This document shows, piece by piece, positions 17,223 through 27,000 of a DNA stretch of 35,291 nt (its first letter is position 1; each line of letters begins with the position of its first letter). The DNA is taken from positions 1 to 35,291 of the forward strand of contig RECS01000113.1 of NCBI GenBank assembly GCA_007693915.1, in the 5' to 3' direction. The DNA comes from Saprospirales bacterium (GTDB lineage: Bacteria > Bacteroidota > Bacteroidia > Chitinophagales > Saprospiraceae). A program made the position numbers and the translations under genes. The notes under the pieces were generated by a model, which did no database searches, was not told the DNA's origin, and saw nothing but the letters and a program-made list of their open reading frames with translations.

Positions 17223-19169
17223 TTAATTTTTGATAATAAATTTTGTACTTGATCTGAATGTGTCACCAATTATGGTCATGATATACATATCCGGTGAGAA
17301 ATCCTCATTAAATAACATTTCTTCACTTTTAATGATTCCACTATTCATTAAAATGCCTAATTGGTTAAAAATCATGTATTTACTCCCTGTTACCTCCGAT
17401 GGAGTTTGCAACGTGAACTCTCCTGTAGAAACAGTTGGACGAAGCTCAATGTCACTCTTTTCAAAATCATTTATACCGGTTATTCGATCAATAAAAACTG
17501 TAGTTACGGCTGAGCACCCATTTGCATCTATAACTTCAACCACATAATTTCCTGCTTTTAAAGAAATTAAAGTAGGGTTATTTACCTCCGGAAAGTCAAC
17601 CCAATGATAGTTGTATGGGCTAGTGCCACCTTCAGCTGTTACTGTAGCGGATCCATTTGATTCATTATTCGTCTCTTCAGTAGAACTTGTTGTTAAAATA
17701 AGCTCAGGTGGTTCAGGGATTGTAATTGATTGTTGCACGCTATTATAAAAATCATCGAAAACTGTAACAGTATAATCACCTGCCGGAAGAAAATTCCTCA
17801 TTTTACTATTAATGGAACTATCTTCCCATTTAAAATCAAGGTTACCAAACCCTCCATCTGCAAAGACTTCCACAGATGCAGTATTATCCCCATAGCAAGC
17901 AATAGAATCTATTATTATTATCTCTGCGGTCATATGTACCTTATCACCTTGCTCAAGAATATAAAGATGCCCTCCATTGTCTTCTGTTATAATTAGATAA
18001 TCTCCGGATAAGGTCAAATTGCCGCCATATCTAAAAACTCCCTCAACTTGTTTTGTCTCTCTATCAACAATAACAGTTCGTTCATTAGAGCTGAAAACTA
18101 CTATACTTTCCGTCACAACCGGGTCAAACTGTCCATCATAATCTTCGTCAGACCAAATCAATTGTCCATCGGATGCAGATAGTTCCATTATCAAATTAGA
18201 GGTTCCTATAAATAGAGAATTACCCGCTAAGGCAGGCGTACTAGTAAACCAGCCAAAATCTATAGAACTAATACTCCAATTCATTTCATAAATATCCAAG
18301 TCCAGGGCAAAAATGAAATAATGATTAGTAAGTATAACCTGATTATTTAAAGTATCAATAACAGGGTTGCCATGTGCAGACCATCCTGACCATTGATATG
18401 GTAAATCATTTCTTGTTATGTGTTTTAATAATTCACCAGTTTCTATATCTAAAACACCGAAATCATCAGCATATCCATAAATTTTACCATCATATATTGC
18501 CGGATTCCAATTGTCAATATTATTGGTGCTTATGTCTTTCTTCCATTTTAAATCACCGTTGTATGCATCATAACAACCTATTGTTGATCTATAGCTACCC
18601 TCAACTATATAAATATTTCCATCAATTGCAACGGGGCCTGTGAAATCTGCCCATTGGATTGTGAAACCAGTAGACCATATCGTTGAACCATTTGTAGGAG
18701 AAAGGCAAACTAACTGACTGGATGAATGATTGCCAACCTGTAAATAAATATTACCATAAGCAAAACAAGGAGTACTTAAATCGCGGGTATTATTATATGT
18801 ATTCATCCAGATAACTTGCCCTGTTTCAATATCTCTGGCCCAAATTCTTGTTCTACTTGTGTAAATTATTTTGTTCCCTACAACAATAGCCCGGTTTAAA
18901 CCATCAATATTACCCACATTGTTAGCTATACTATTTTTCAAGGCAACCGGATAATTAAATCGGGAAGTGGGAGCGTAAGAAGTGTTATAATTATCCTTTC
19001 CATAAACATTCCAGTCATCTTCAGATTCTTCGATAATGGTAAAGTTAATATCCTCTCCGGCTGAAGGAATCTTACCAATTTCTTGTTGGATTGTTTCTAC
19101 ATGTGGATCTTGAGAAAATGCTAAAATTGGAATAAGTAGGAATGCGATACTAAAAAAAAAAGTTTTCAT
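17223..19169 (-). CDS. T9SS-secreted PQQ-type propeller protein with SprB-like repeats, short paralogue
   Basis: 648 residues from the ATG at 19169 (MKTFFFSIAFLLIPILAFSQ); this Met aligns with the start of the neighbouring long paralogue, so the ATG two codons upstream is not preferred. After signal peptide and about 20 residues similar to the long copies (DPHVETIQQEIGKIPSAGED), it jumps at FTIIEESEDDWNVYGKD to the position of residue 901 in the 1506-residue copies and matches them to the end without net length change. So it keeps only the propeller (about 50-410), two SprB-like repeats (about 415-560; IACYGDNTASVEVFADGG and ESNGSATVTAEGGTSPYNY) and the type A sorting domain (about 570-648). 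The VCBS-like and Ig-like N-terminal 850 residues are missing, in frame. An extracellular binding role is likely; the ligand is unknown. Confidence 0.87.
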   Translation of the reverse strand: MKTFFFSIAFLLIPILAFSQDPHVETIQQEIGKIPSAGEDINFTIIEESEDDWNVYGKDNYNTSYAPTSRFNYPVALKNSIANNVGNIDGLNRAIVVGNKIIYTSRTRIWARDIETGQVIWMNTYNNTRDLSTPCFAYGNIYLQVGNHSSSQLVCLSPTNGSTIWSTGFTIQWADFTGPVAIDGNIYIVEGSYRSTIGCYDAYNGDLKWKKDISTNNIDNWNPAIYDGKIYGYADDFGVLDIETGELLKHITRNDLPYQWSGWSAHGNPVIDTLNNQVILTNHYFIFALDLDIYEMNWSISSIDFGWFTSTPALAGNSLFIGTSNLIMELSASDGQLIWSDEDYDGQFDPVVTESIVVFSSNERTVIVDRETKQVEGVFRYGGNLTLSGDYLIITEDNGGHLYILEQGDKVHMTAEIIIIDSIACYGDNTASVEVFADGGFGNLDFKWEDSSINSKMRNFLPAGDYTVTVFDDFYNSVQQSITIPEPPELILTTSSTEETNNESNGSATVTAEGGTSPYNYHWVDFPEVNNPTLISLKAGNYVVEVIDANGCSAVTTVFIDRITGINDFEKSDIELRPTVSTGEFTLQTPSEVTGSKYMIFNQLGILMNSGIIKSEEMLFNEDFSPDMYIMTIIGDTFRSSTKFIIKN

Positions 19170-19241
19170 ATGCAAATAAGTTACAACTCTAAAAAAAAAT
19201 ATAATATTTACTTTTTTATGTTAAAATAAATAGCAGTCTAC

Positions 19242-19250
19242 CCCCTTCAA
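19242..19250 (-). promoter_or_regulatory. Shared upstream motif TTGAAGGGG, short paralogue
   Basis: The minus strand reads TTGAAGGGG 73 bases before the ATG. The same motif occurs as TTGAAGGGTG at 23873-23882 and TTGAAGGGG at 28625-28633 before the other two paralogues. A TATTkAtT element follows about 15-18 bases on, so this may be the -33 part of a promoter; the match is imperfect. Confidence 0.35.
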
Positions 19251-19280
19251 AATCACCCATTGGGACAATTATCCTGACCT

Positions 19281-22200
19281 CTAATTTATAATAATAAATT
19301 TTGTACTTAATCTCGATGTATCAGTAATTATGGTGATAATATAAAGATTCGGTGGCAAATTCTCGTTAAATAACATTTCTTCACTTTCAATGATTCCACT
19401 TTTTATATAAACACCTAATTGGTTGAAAATTATATATTTACTTCCTGATAAATCTGATGGAGATTGCAGAGTAAACTCTCCTGTAGAAATAGTTGGTCGC
19501 AGCTCAATATTATTCTTTTCAAAATCATTTGTCCCGGTTATTCGATCTACAACAACAGTAGTTAGGGCTGAACACCCATTAGCATCTATAACTTCAACAA
19601 TATAATTTCCTGCATTCAAAAATTGTATAGTAGGGGCAGAAAGTCCTGGATAATCAACCCAATGATAGTTGTATGGGCTAGTGCCACCTTCAGCTATTAC
19701 TGTGGCTGATCCATTCGATTCATTATTCGTCTCTTCCATAGAACTTGTTGTTAAAATAAGCTCAGGTGGTTCAGTTATAGTAATGGATTGTTCTACATTA
19801 TTTAAAAACATATCCGAAACTCTAACAGTATACTCGCCGGCCGGGAGAGAACTTCTAAGGTTACTATTGATGGCATTATCCTCCCATGTGTATTCAAGCT
19901 CACCAATTCCACCTTCTGAAATTACTTCAATTGATGCAGTATTACCTCCGTAGCAAGCAATAGAATCTAATATTATTATTTCTGCGGTCATATCTACCTT
20001 TTCACCTTGTTCCAGTATATAGAGCTGCCCTCCATCATGTTCTGCTATAATCAGATAATCACCTGACAAGGTCAAATGACCTCCTTTATTGAAGCCTCCT
20101 TCAATTTGTTTGGTTTTTCTATCAACAATAACAGTTCGTTGTTCAGAACTAAACACCACAATACTATCTGATACAACCGGGTCAAAATTTCCATTATAAT
20201 TCTCATTATACCAAATCAATTCTCCATTAGAGGCGGATAGTTCCATTATCATATTGGAGTTCCCTACAAATAGTGAATTACCTGATAATGCAGGTGTACT
20301 GTTAAACCAGCCGTAATCTGTAGAACTTATACTCCAATTGATTTCATAGGTATCCAGTTCCAGGGCAAAAATGTAATGGCGATTGGTAAGTATAATCTGA
20401 TTATTCACAGTATCAATAACAGGGTTGCCAAATGCAGACCATCCTGACCATTGAAATGGTAAATCATTTCTTGTTATATGTTTTAAGAATTCACCGGTTT
20501 CTAAATCCAAAACACCAAAATCATCAGCATATCCATAAATTTTGCCATCATGTATTGCCGGATTCCAATTGTCAAAATTATTGGTGCTTATGTCTTGCGT
20601 CCATTTTAATTTACCATTGTATGCATCATAACAACCTATTGTTGATCTATATCTACCTTCAATAATTAAAATATTCCCATCAACAGCTAAAGGACCTGTT
20701 AATTCTTGCCATTGAACCATGTAATCAGTAGCCCATATTAATGAACCATCTGAAAGGGAAAGGCAAACTAACTCGCTGTCAAGATGATTACCGATCTGCA
20801 AATAAATATTACCATAAGCAAAACAAGGTGTACTTAAAACATCCCTATTGCTATATGTATTTTGCCAGATAAGATCACCTGTTTCAAGGTCTCTAGCCCA
20901 AATTCTATTATTACTCGTAAAAATCACTTTGTTCTCTGCTACAATAGAACGGTTTAATCCATTATTTGGATGAATATTGTTAGCTATACTATTTTTTAAT
21001 GTTACTGGATAATTAAATCGCGAAGTGGGAGCGTAAGATGTGTTATAGGTATCATTCCCATAAATACTCCAATTGTCCATAGACTCTTCGATAATGGAAA
21101 AGCTGATACTATCAATTGCACTCCAATTTTCAGAACCATCTTGGGCAGCCAAATAAACAGTATGAGTTCCAATGTCTAATGCTAGGGAGTTTATATTAAT
21201 TTCAAAATCCTCAGTACTGGAATCAAGTTTGCCATCAAGACCGGGGACACTTATACCTGCACTAATACCCGATGCATCGTTTAATGAATAAAGTATTTTT
21301 TTAATATCGGAAATAACGCTATCATTGACATCAGAGGCAGTTCCTGAAATAGATATGAGTTGGCCCGGGAAAATTTCGCTCTTTGTTTTAAGATTGATAA
21401 AATAGGGGGGAATGTCATCAATCCCAGAGCCCATATTTAAAGTAAATGTAAACTCATCTTCATCTCCATCATAGATTCCATTCCTATTTCCATCAAGATT
21501 ATTTCCGGCTAAATCAGTTATTGTACTCGGAAGAAGTATAGATATGTTTTCATTTGGAGTCCAATTTGTACTTGGTTCTAACAATAGCGTTCGCTGATTA
21601 GAGCTTAGTTCAGCGGTGAATGATTGTATTATACCATTCTCACTAATTATTTCAATTCCATTTAGTGATAATGGCTCTATTTCTTCTGAAAAAGTTACTG
21701 AAATAGTAGTATTTGTTGCAAGCTTTTCTTTACCGGATGTTGGACTGTATTCTCTTATAAACGGCAGCGTCACATTCAGGAATTCTTCATTTATTCTGAT
21801 TCTTGCATATCCATATTGATGAGCTATTAATATATCCTTGTGTTTGTCCAAATTTATGTCAGCAACTGCAATGTCAGTAAGATTAATAGTGCTTTGATTG
21901 AGTTCTGATGGAAATGCATCAATTTCTGATAATATCAGATAACTCTCAGTATCATAAATGTAAAATTTATCTCCTAAAACTATCATTTCCGGCCTTGCCG
22001 TGCTGTCCAAATTTACATGTTTAACAACTCGAAGCGCAATCGATTTATTCAAGATATCAATCTCCTCGATTGTTTCATCTTCAATATCAATAAGCTGAAT
22101 ACTAGTTTTATTAGCATAATTTTGTCCCCCTATTACAAACGCATAGTTTCCATCCTGATTAAGATCTACAACGTCAAAGGCGTTGTGGTTTTGGTTGTAA

Positions 22201-23801
22201 TTAACAAAGATTTGTTTTATAAGCGAATCAGATTCTGTGTCATATAAAAAAATGGCATCATTATATAAGATGGCAACTTCTGTCGACTCATCAGTGTAAA
22301 AATTTCCAATTTTATACGATTTACATACATTATTTGATTGGGGAGATTCCCAAATCAAATTAATTTCACCATCAGTTATTGATAAAATAACAACTGTTCT
22401 GTTGTTTTTTATTCCGATAATACAAGGATCTCCTTTCTCTTCCAGCTGAATAAGCTGTATGCTGGAGAGGTTAAAATTAAAAATGTCTAATGATGCATAA
22501 ACTGAAGTAAATGTATTTTTGTAAACAGATATTTTTCTATTTCCCTCTTTGGTTAAATAATACGTATCATTATCTATGTGTAACGCAGCGATATCATTAA
22601 TAGCGGAAGAATTGTCTAGTAAAATTGAACCTTCAATAATCGAATCAGATATGCCATTGCGAATCTCTAAAAGTCCACCACTATTATTCGTGTTTGAGGA
22701 TCCACTGCAACTAACATAATTCATGTGTTCTCCATTATTTCTGTCAATTAATGCAATGAATGCCCGATTGGATTTCACTTGTGACATCCAATCAGTTGAT
22801 GATTCAATATCACTCACAACTAACTGATTGTCTGAAACATAAAACAAATTCCTATTTCCATCACCATTTAAATCATGTACCAACATACCTGAATTGTTTG
22901 ATCCGGGAGTTGGAATTTCCCAAAGTTCATTGCCGGTAGCTGGACTTCTTGCAGAAATGCCTGAACCAGTAGATAATAGCAGGAAACCAGTATGATTTCC
23001 GCTTGCTGATACGTACGAAAACCTTGTGTTTTGAAATGAGCCATTAACTGCCCAAATTTGGCTTTGAGCTTGAATATCAAAACACTTTAATGTATTTTGT
23101 CGTAAGCCATAAACTAATGACACTCTATTTTCGTCCGGGTTACCTAAGGTGATATGATTACCAAAATCACTAAAATACTTCCACTTCCTTTGGAAAGAGA
23201 ATAGATCCAGAATCTTACTTTCGAAAGATAGAGATAAAATAATATCAGTATTACCATCGTCAATAACTTCTCCGATTGTAAAATCTCTAATAGTTCCAAA
23301 ATTTTCTTGATTTAAAATGACTCCTTCTTGATTTATTAAAACCAAATCTAACAAAGTGCTTACTACAAAATAATTCATCGAATCAGTAGTGTAGATTTCA
23401 AATTTTCGGATATCCCTTGAAAAATTATCTTTTATCACTTCCACTAAATTAGTGATAGGATCGAAGCTTAATAATCGACGTGATTCAGCAATATAAATTT
23501 TATTTTCGATAGAATCATAGTCTATCCATATGATTTGAGAATTTGCAGGGTTTTCAATGCGATGTTCTCTATACCCATTTCCCTCTGCCTGTAAAAATTT
23601 TAAAAATGTATTAATTTGATTTCCAGTTGTAAAACCAACCTCTAATGTTCCATTTTTATTAAAATCACCAACAATAGTATTTCTCTGTCCTGTTGAAGAA
23701 ATATTATAAATTTCTTGGTAGATTAATTCTGCATAGGGGTCTTGAGAAAATGCTAAAATTGCATTGATTGAGAATAAAATACTAAAAATAAATGTTTTCA
23801 T
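19281..23801 (-). CDS. T9SS-secreted 1506-residue VCBS/Ig/PQQ-propeller/SprB-repeat protein, copy A
   Basis: Signal peptide MKTFIFSILFSINAILAFSQ (1-20). Residues about 21-680 form a repeated beta structure with calcium-type FG-GAP/VCBS motifs, for example GDFNKNGTLEVGF (45-57), HDLNGDGNRNLFYV (309-322), VDLNQDGNYAFV (545-556) and ADINLDKHKDILIA (647-660). An SbsA-type Ig-like domain (about 683-790) carries a D-x-D-G-N-R-N-G-I-Y-D-G-D-E acidic loop (770-782). A second Ig-like domain follows (about 795-903), then a PQQ-like propeller (about 908-1267; DLETGDLIWQNTY, DAYNGKLKW), two SprB-like repeats (about 1270-1345 and 1350-1420) and a T9SS type A sorting domain (1430-1506). It is likely displayed on or released from the cell surface. 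Related SprB proteins act in gliding adhesion, but a binding or polymer-capture role here is only inference. Confidence 0.9.
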   Translation of the reverse strand: MKTFIFSILFSINAILAFSQDPYAELIYQEIYNISSTGQRNTIVGDFNKNGTLEVGFTTGNQINTFLKFLQAEGNGYREHRIENPANSQIIWIDYDSIENKIYIAESRRLLSFDPITNLVEVIKDNFSRDIRKFEIYTTDSMNYFVVSTLLDLVLINQEGVILNQENFGTIRDFTIGEVIDDGNTDIILSLSFESKILDLFSFQRKWKYFSDFGNHITLGNPDENRVSLVYGLRQNTLKCFDIQAQSQIWAVNGSFQNTRFSYVSASGNHTGFLLLSTGSGISARSPATGNELWEIPTPGSNNSGMLVHDLNGDGNRNLFYVSDNQLVVSDIESSTDWMSQVKSNRAFIALIDRNNGEHMNYVSCSGSSNTNNSGGLLEIRNGISDSIIEGSILLDNSSAINDIAALHIDNDTYYLTKEGNRKISVYKNTFTSVYASLDIFNFNLSSIQLIQLEEKGDPCIIGIKNNRTVVILSITDGEINLIWESPQSNNVCKSYKIGNFYTDESTEVAILYNDAIFLYDTESDSLIKQIFVNYNQNHNAFDVVDLNQDGNYAFVIGGQNYANKTSIQLIDIEDETIEEIDILNKSIALRVVKHVNLDSTARPEMIVLGDKFYIYDTESYLILSEIDAFPSELNQSTINLTDIAVADINLDKHKDILIAHQYGYARIRINEEFLNVTLPFIREYSPTSGKEKLATNTTISVTFSEEIEPLSLNGIEIISENGIIQSFTAELSSNQRTLLLEPSTNWTPNENISILLPSTITDLAGNNLDGNRNGIYDGDEDEFTFTLNMGSGIDDIPPYFINLKTKSEIFPGQLISISGTASDVNDSVISDIKKILYSLNDASGISAGISVPGLDGKLDSSTEDFEININSLALDIGTHTVYLAAQDGSENWSAIDSISFSIIEESMDNWSIYGNDTYNTSYAPTSRFNYPVTLKNSIANNIHPNNGLNRSIVAENKVIFTSNNRIWARDLETGDLIWQNTYSNRDVLSTPCFAYGNIYLQIGNHLDSELVCLSLSDGSLIWATDYMVQWQELTGPLAVDGNILIIEGRYRSTIGCYDAYNGKLKWTQDISTNNFDNWNPAIHDGKIYGYADDFGVLDLETGEFLKHITRNDLPFQWSGWSAFGNPVIDTVNNQIILTNRHYIFALELDTYEINWSISSTDYGWFNSTPALSGNSLFVGNSNMIMELSASNGELIWYNENYNGNFDPVVSDSIVVFSSEQRTVIVDRKTKQIEGGFNKGGHLTLSGDYLIIAEHDGGQLYILEQGEKVDMTAEIIILDSIACYGGNTASIEVISEGGIGELEYTWEDNAINSNLRSSLPAGEYTVRVSDMFLNNVEQSITITEPPELILTTSSMEETNNESNGSATVIAEGGTSPYNYHWVDYPGLSAPTIQFLNAGNYIVEVIDANGCSALTTVVVDRITGTNDFEKNNIELRPTISTGEFTLQSPSDLSGSKYIIFNQLGVYIKSGIIESEEMLFNENLPPNLYIITIITDTSRLSTKFIIIN

Positions 23802-23872
23802 ATGTAAATAAGTTACAACTCTACAAAAAGATACATCATTAACTTTTTCATGCTAAAATCAATACCAGCTTA

Positions 23873-23882
23873 CACCCTTCAA
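23873..23882 (-). promoter_or_regulatory. Shared upstream motif TTGAAGGGTG, copy A
   Basis: Minus-strand TTGAAGGGTG lies 73 bases before the ATG at 23801, the same spacing as before the short paralogue. Further upstream (23935-23942) is AATATTTG, 7 of 8 to the -7 consensus, an alternative start site. Confidence 0.35.
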
Positions 23883-24021
23883 AATCTTTAAAATCTCACT
23901 TTTCATTTCAGGTTCTGATGTCAAAAAAACTTAGCAAATATTTTAGTATTTAAATAAATTCATGGCTCTCAATCGCTTATTACTTTTTCAAAGTCACTCA
24001 TTGGAATTATTATCCTGACCT

Positions 24022-27000
24022 TTAATTTTTAATAATGAATTTTGCACTTGATCTTGAGGTGTCAGAAATTATGGTGAAAATATATAGATTCGGTGGCAAA
24101 TTCTCGTTAAACAAAATTTCTTCACTTTCAATGATACCACTTTTTATTAAAATGCCTAATTGGTTAAAAATCATATATTTACTTCCAGTCACATCCGGTG
24201 GAGTTTGCAGGATAAACTCTCCTGTAGAAACAGTTGGTCGCAGCTCAATGTTATACCTCTCGAGATCATTTGTGCTGGTTATTCCATCAACATTAACAGT
24301 GGTTACAGCTGAGCACCCATTGGCATCTATAACTTCAACAAAATAATTTCCTGCTTCCAAATAATTTATGGTAGGAACAGAAAGTCCTGGAAAATCAGCC
24401 CAAACGTAGATGTAAGGTCTAGTGCCTCCTTCAGCTATTACTGTGGCTGATCCATTCGATTCATTATTCGTCTCTTCAATAGAACTTGTTGTTAAAATAA
24501 GCTCAGGTGGTTCAGTTATAGTAATAGATTGTTCTACATTATTTAAAAACATATCCAAAACTCTAACAGTATACTCCCCGGCCGGGAGAGAACTTCTAAG
24601 GTTACTATTGATGGCACTATCCTCCCAATTGAATTCAAGCTCACCAATTCCACCTTCTGCAATTACTTCAATTGATGCAGTATTATCTCCATAGCAAACA
24701 ATAGAATCTAATATCATTATCTCGGCTGCCATAGGTACCTTTTCACCTTGTTCCAGTATATAAAGCTGCCCTCCATTATGTTCTGCTATAATCAGATAAT
24801 CCCCAGATAAGGTTAAATGACCTCCTTTATTAAATCCTCCTTCAACTTGTTTGGTTTTTCTATCAACAACAACAGTTCGATTATTAGAACTAAATGCCAC
24901 AATACTATCTGATACAACCGGATCAAAATTGCAATTGAAATCTTCATTATACCAAATCAATTCTCCATCAGAGGCAGATAGTTCCATAATTAAATTAGAG
25001 TTTCCTACGAATAGTGAATTACCTGATAATGCCGGCGTACTATTAAACAAACCGTAATCTGTAAAACTAATACTCCAATTAATCTCATAAGTATCCAAAT
25101 CCAAGGCAAACATGAATTGTCGATTAGTTAGTACAATCTGATTATTTACAGTATCAATAACAGGGTTGCCAATTCCAGACCATCCCCACCAATGATATGG
25201 TAAATCATCACTTGTTATGTGTTTTAATAATTCACCTGTTTGCAGGTCTATAACACCGAAATTATCAGCATGTCCATAAATTTTTCCGTCATATATTGCC
25301 GGATTCCAATTATCAAAATTATTGGTACTGATGTCTTGAGTCCAGTTTAAATTACCGTTATATGCATCATAACTACTTATTATTGTCCAGGAATAACCTT
25401 CAACAATAATAATGCTACCATCAGCTGCCAATATACCAGGTAAGTCTGATTTTTGGACTGAATAATTAGTAGACCATATCGTTAAACCATTTGTAGGAGA
25501 AAGGCAAACTATCTGGCTTGATGAACGATCGCCAATCTGCAAATAAATATTACCATAAGCAAAACAGGGAGTGCTTAAACTTTGCCTATTATTATATGTA
25601 TTCTTCCAAATAAGTTCGCCTGTTTCAAGGTCTCTAGCCCAAATTCGGTTATTACTGGTAAAAATTACTTTGTTCTCTACTATAATAGAGCGGTTTAACC
25701 CATCAAAAACATCAACCTCATGAGTTATACTATTTTTTAGTGATACTGGATAATTAAATCGGGAAGCGGGGGCGTAAGATGTATTATAGGTATCCTTGCC
25801 ATAAACACTCCAATTGTCCACAGACTCTTCGATAATGGTAAAGCTGATACTATCAACTTCACTCCAATTTTCAGCAAAATCTTGCGTAGCCAAATACACA
25901 GCATGAGTGCCAAGATCTAATGCTACAGAGCTTATATTAATTTCAAAATCCTCAGTACTGGAATCAAATTTGCCATCAGTACCGGGGACACTTATTCCTT
26001 CACTAATAACTGAGGCATCGTTTAATGAATAGAGTATTTTTTTAATATCGGATATAACACTATCATTGACATCAGTGGCAGTTCCTGAAATAGATATGAG
26101 TTGCCCCGGGAAAATTTCGCTCTTTGTTTTAAGATTGATAAAATAGGGGGGAATGTCATCAATCCCAGAGCCCATATTTAAAGTAAATGTAAACTCATCT
26201 TCATCTCCATCATAGATTCCATTCCTATTTCCATCAAGATTATTTCCGGCTAAATCAGTTATTGTACTCGGGAGAAGTATAGATATGTTTTCATTTGCAG
26301 TCCAATTCGTACTTGGATCTAACAATAGGGTTCGCTGATTAGAGCTTAGTTCAGCGGTGAATGATTGTATTATACCACTCTCACTAATTATTTCAATTCC
26401 ATTTAGTGAGGATGGCTCTATTTCTTCTGAAAAAATTACTGAAATCGTGGTATTTGTTGCAAGTTTTTCTTTACCGGATGGTGGTCTGTATTCCCTTATA
26501 AACGGCAGCGTAACATTCAGGAATTCTTCATTTATTCTTATTCTTGCATATCCATATTGATGAGCTATTAATATATCCTTGTGTTTGTCTAAATCTAAGT
26601 CAGCAACTGCAATGTCAGTAAGATTAATAGGGGTATGATGGGGTTCTAGGGGAAATGCATTAATTTCTGATAATATCAGATAACTCTCAGTGTCATATAT
26701 GTAAAATTTATCTCCTAAAACTATCATTTCCGGTCTAGCCGTGCTGTCCAGATTTTCATGATAAATTACTTGAAGCGCAATCGATTTATCTAGAATGTCA
26801 ATCTCTTCGATTGCTTCATCTTCAATATCGATAAGCTGAATACTAGTTTTATTAGCATAATTTTGTCCTCCTATTACAAACGCATAGTTTCCATCCTGGT
26901 TAAGATCTACAACATCAAAGGCATTGTGGTTTTGGTTGTAATTAACAAAGATTTGTTTTATAAGTAAATTAGATTTTATGTCATACAAAATAATAGCATT

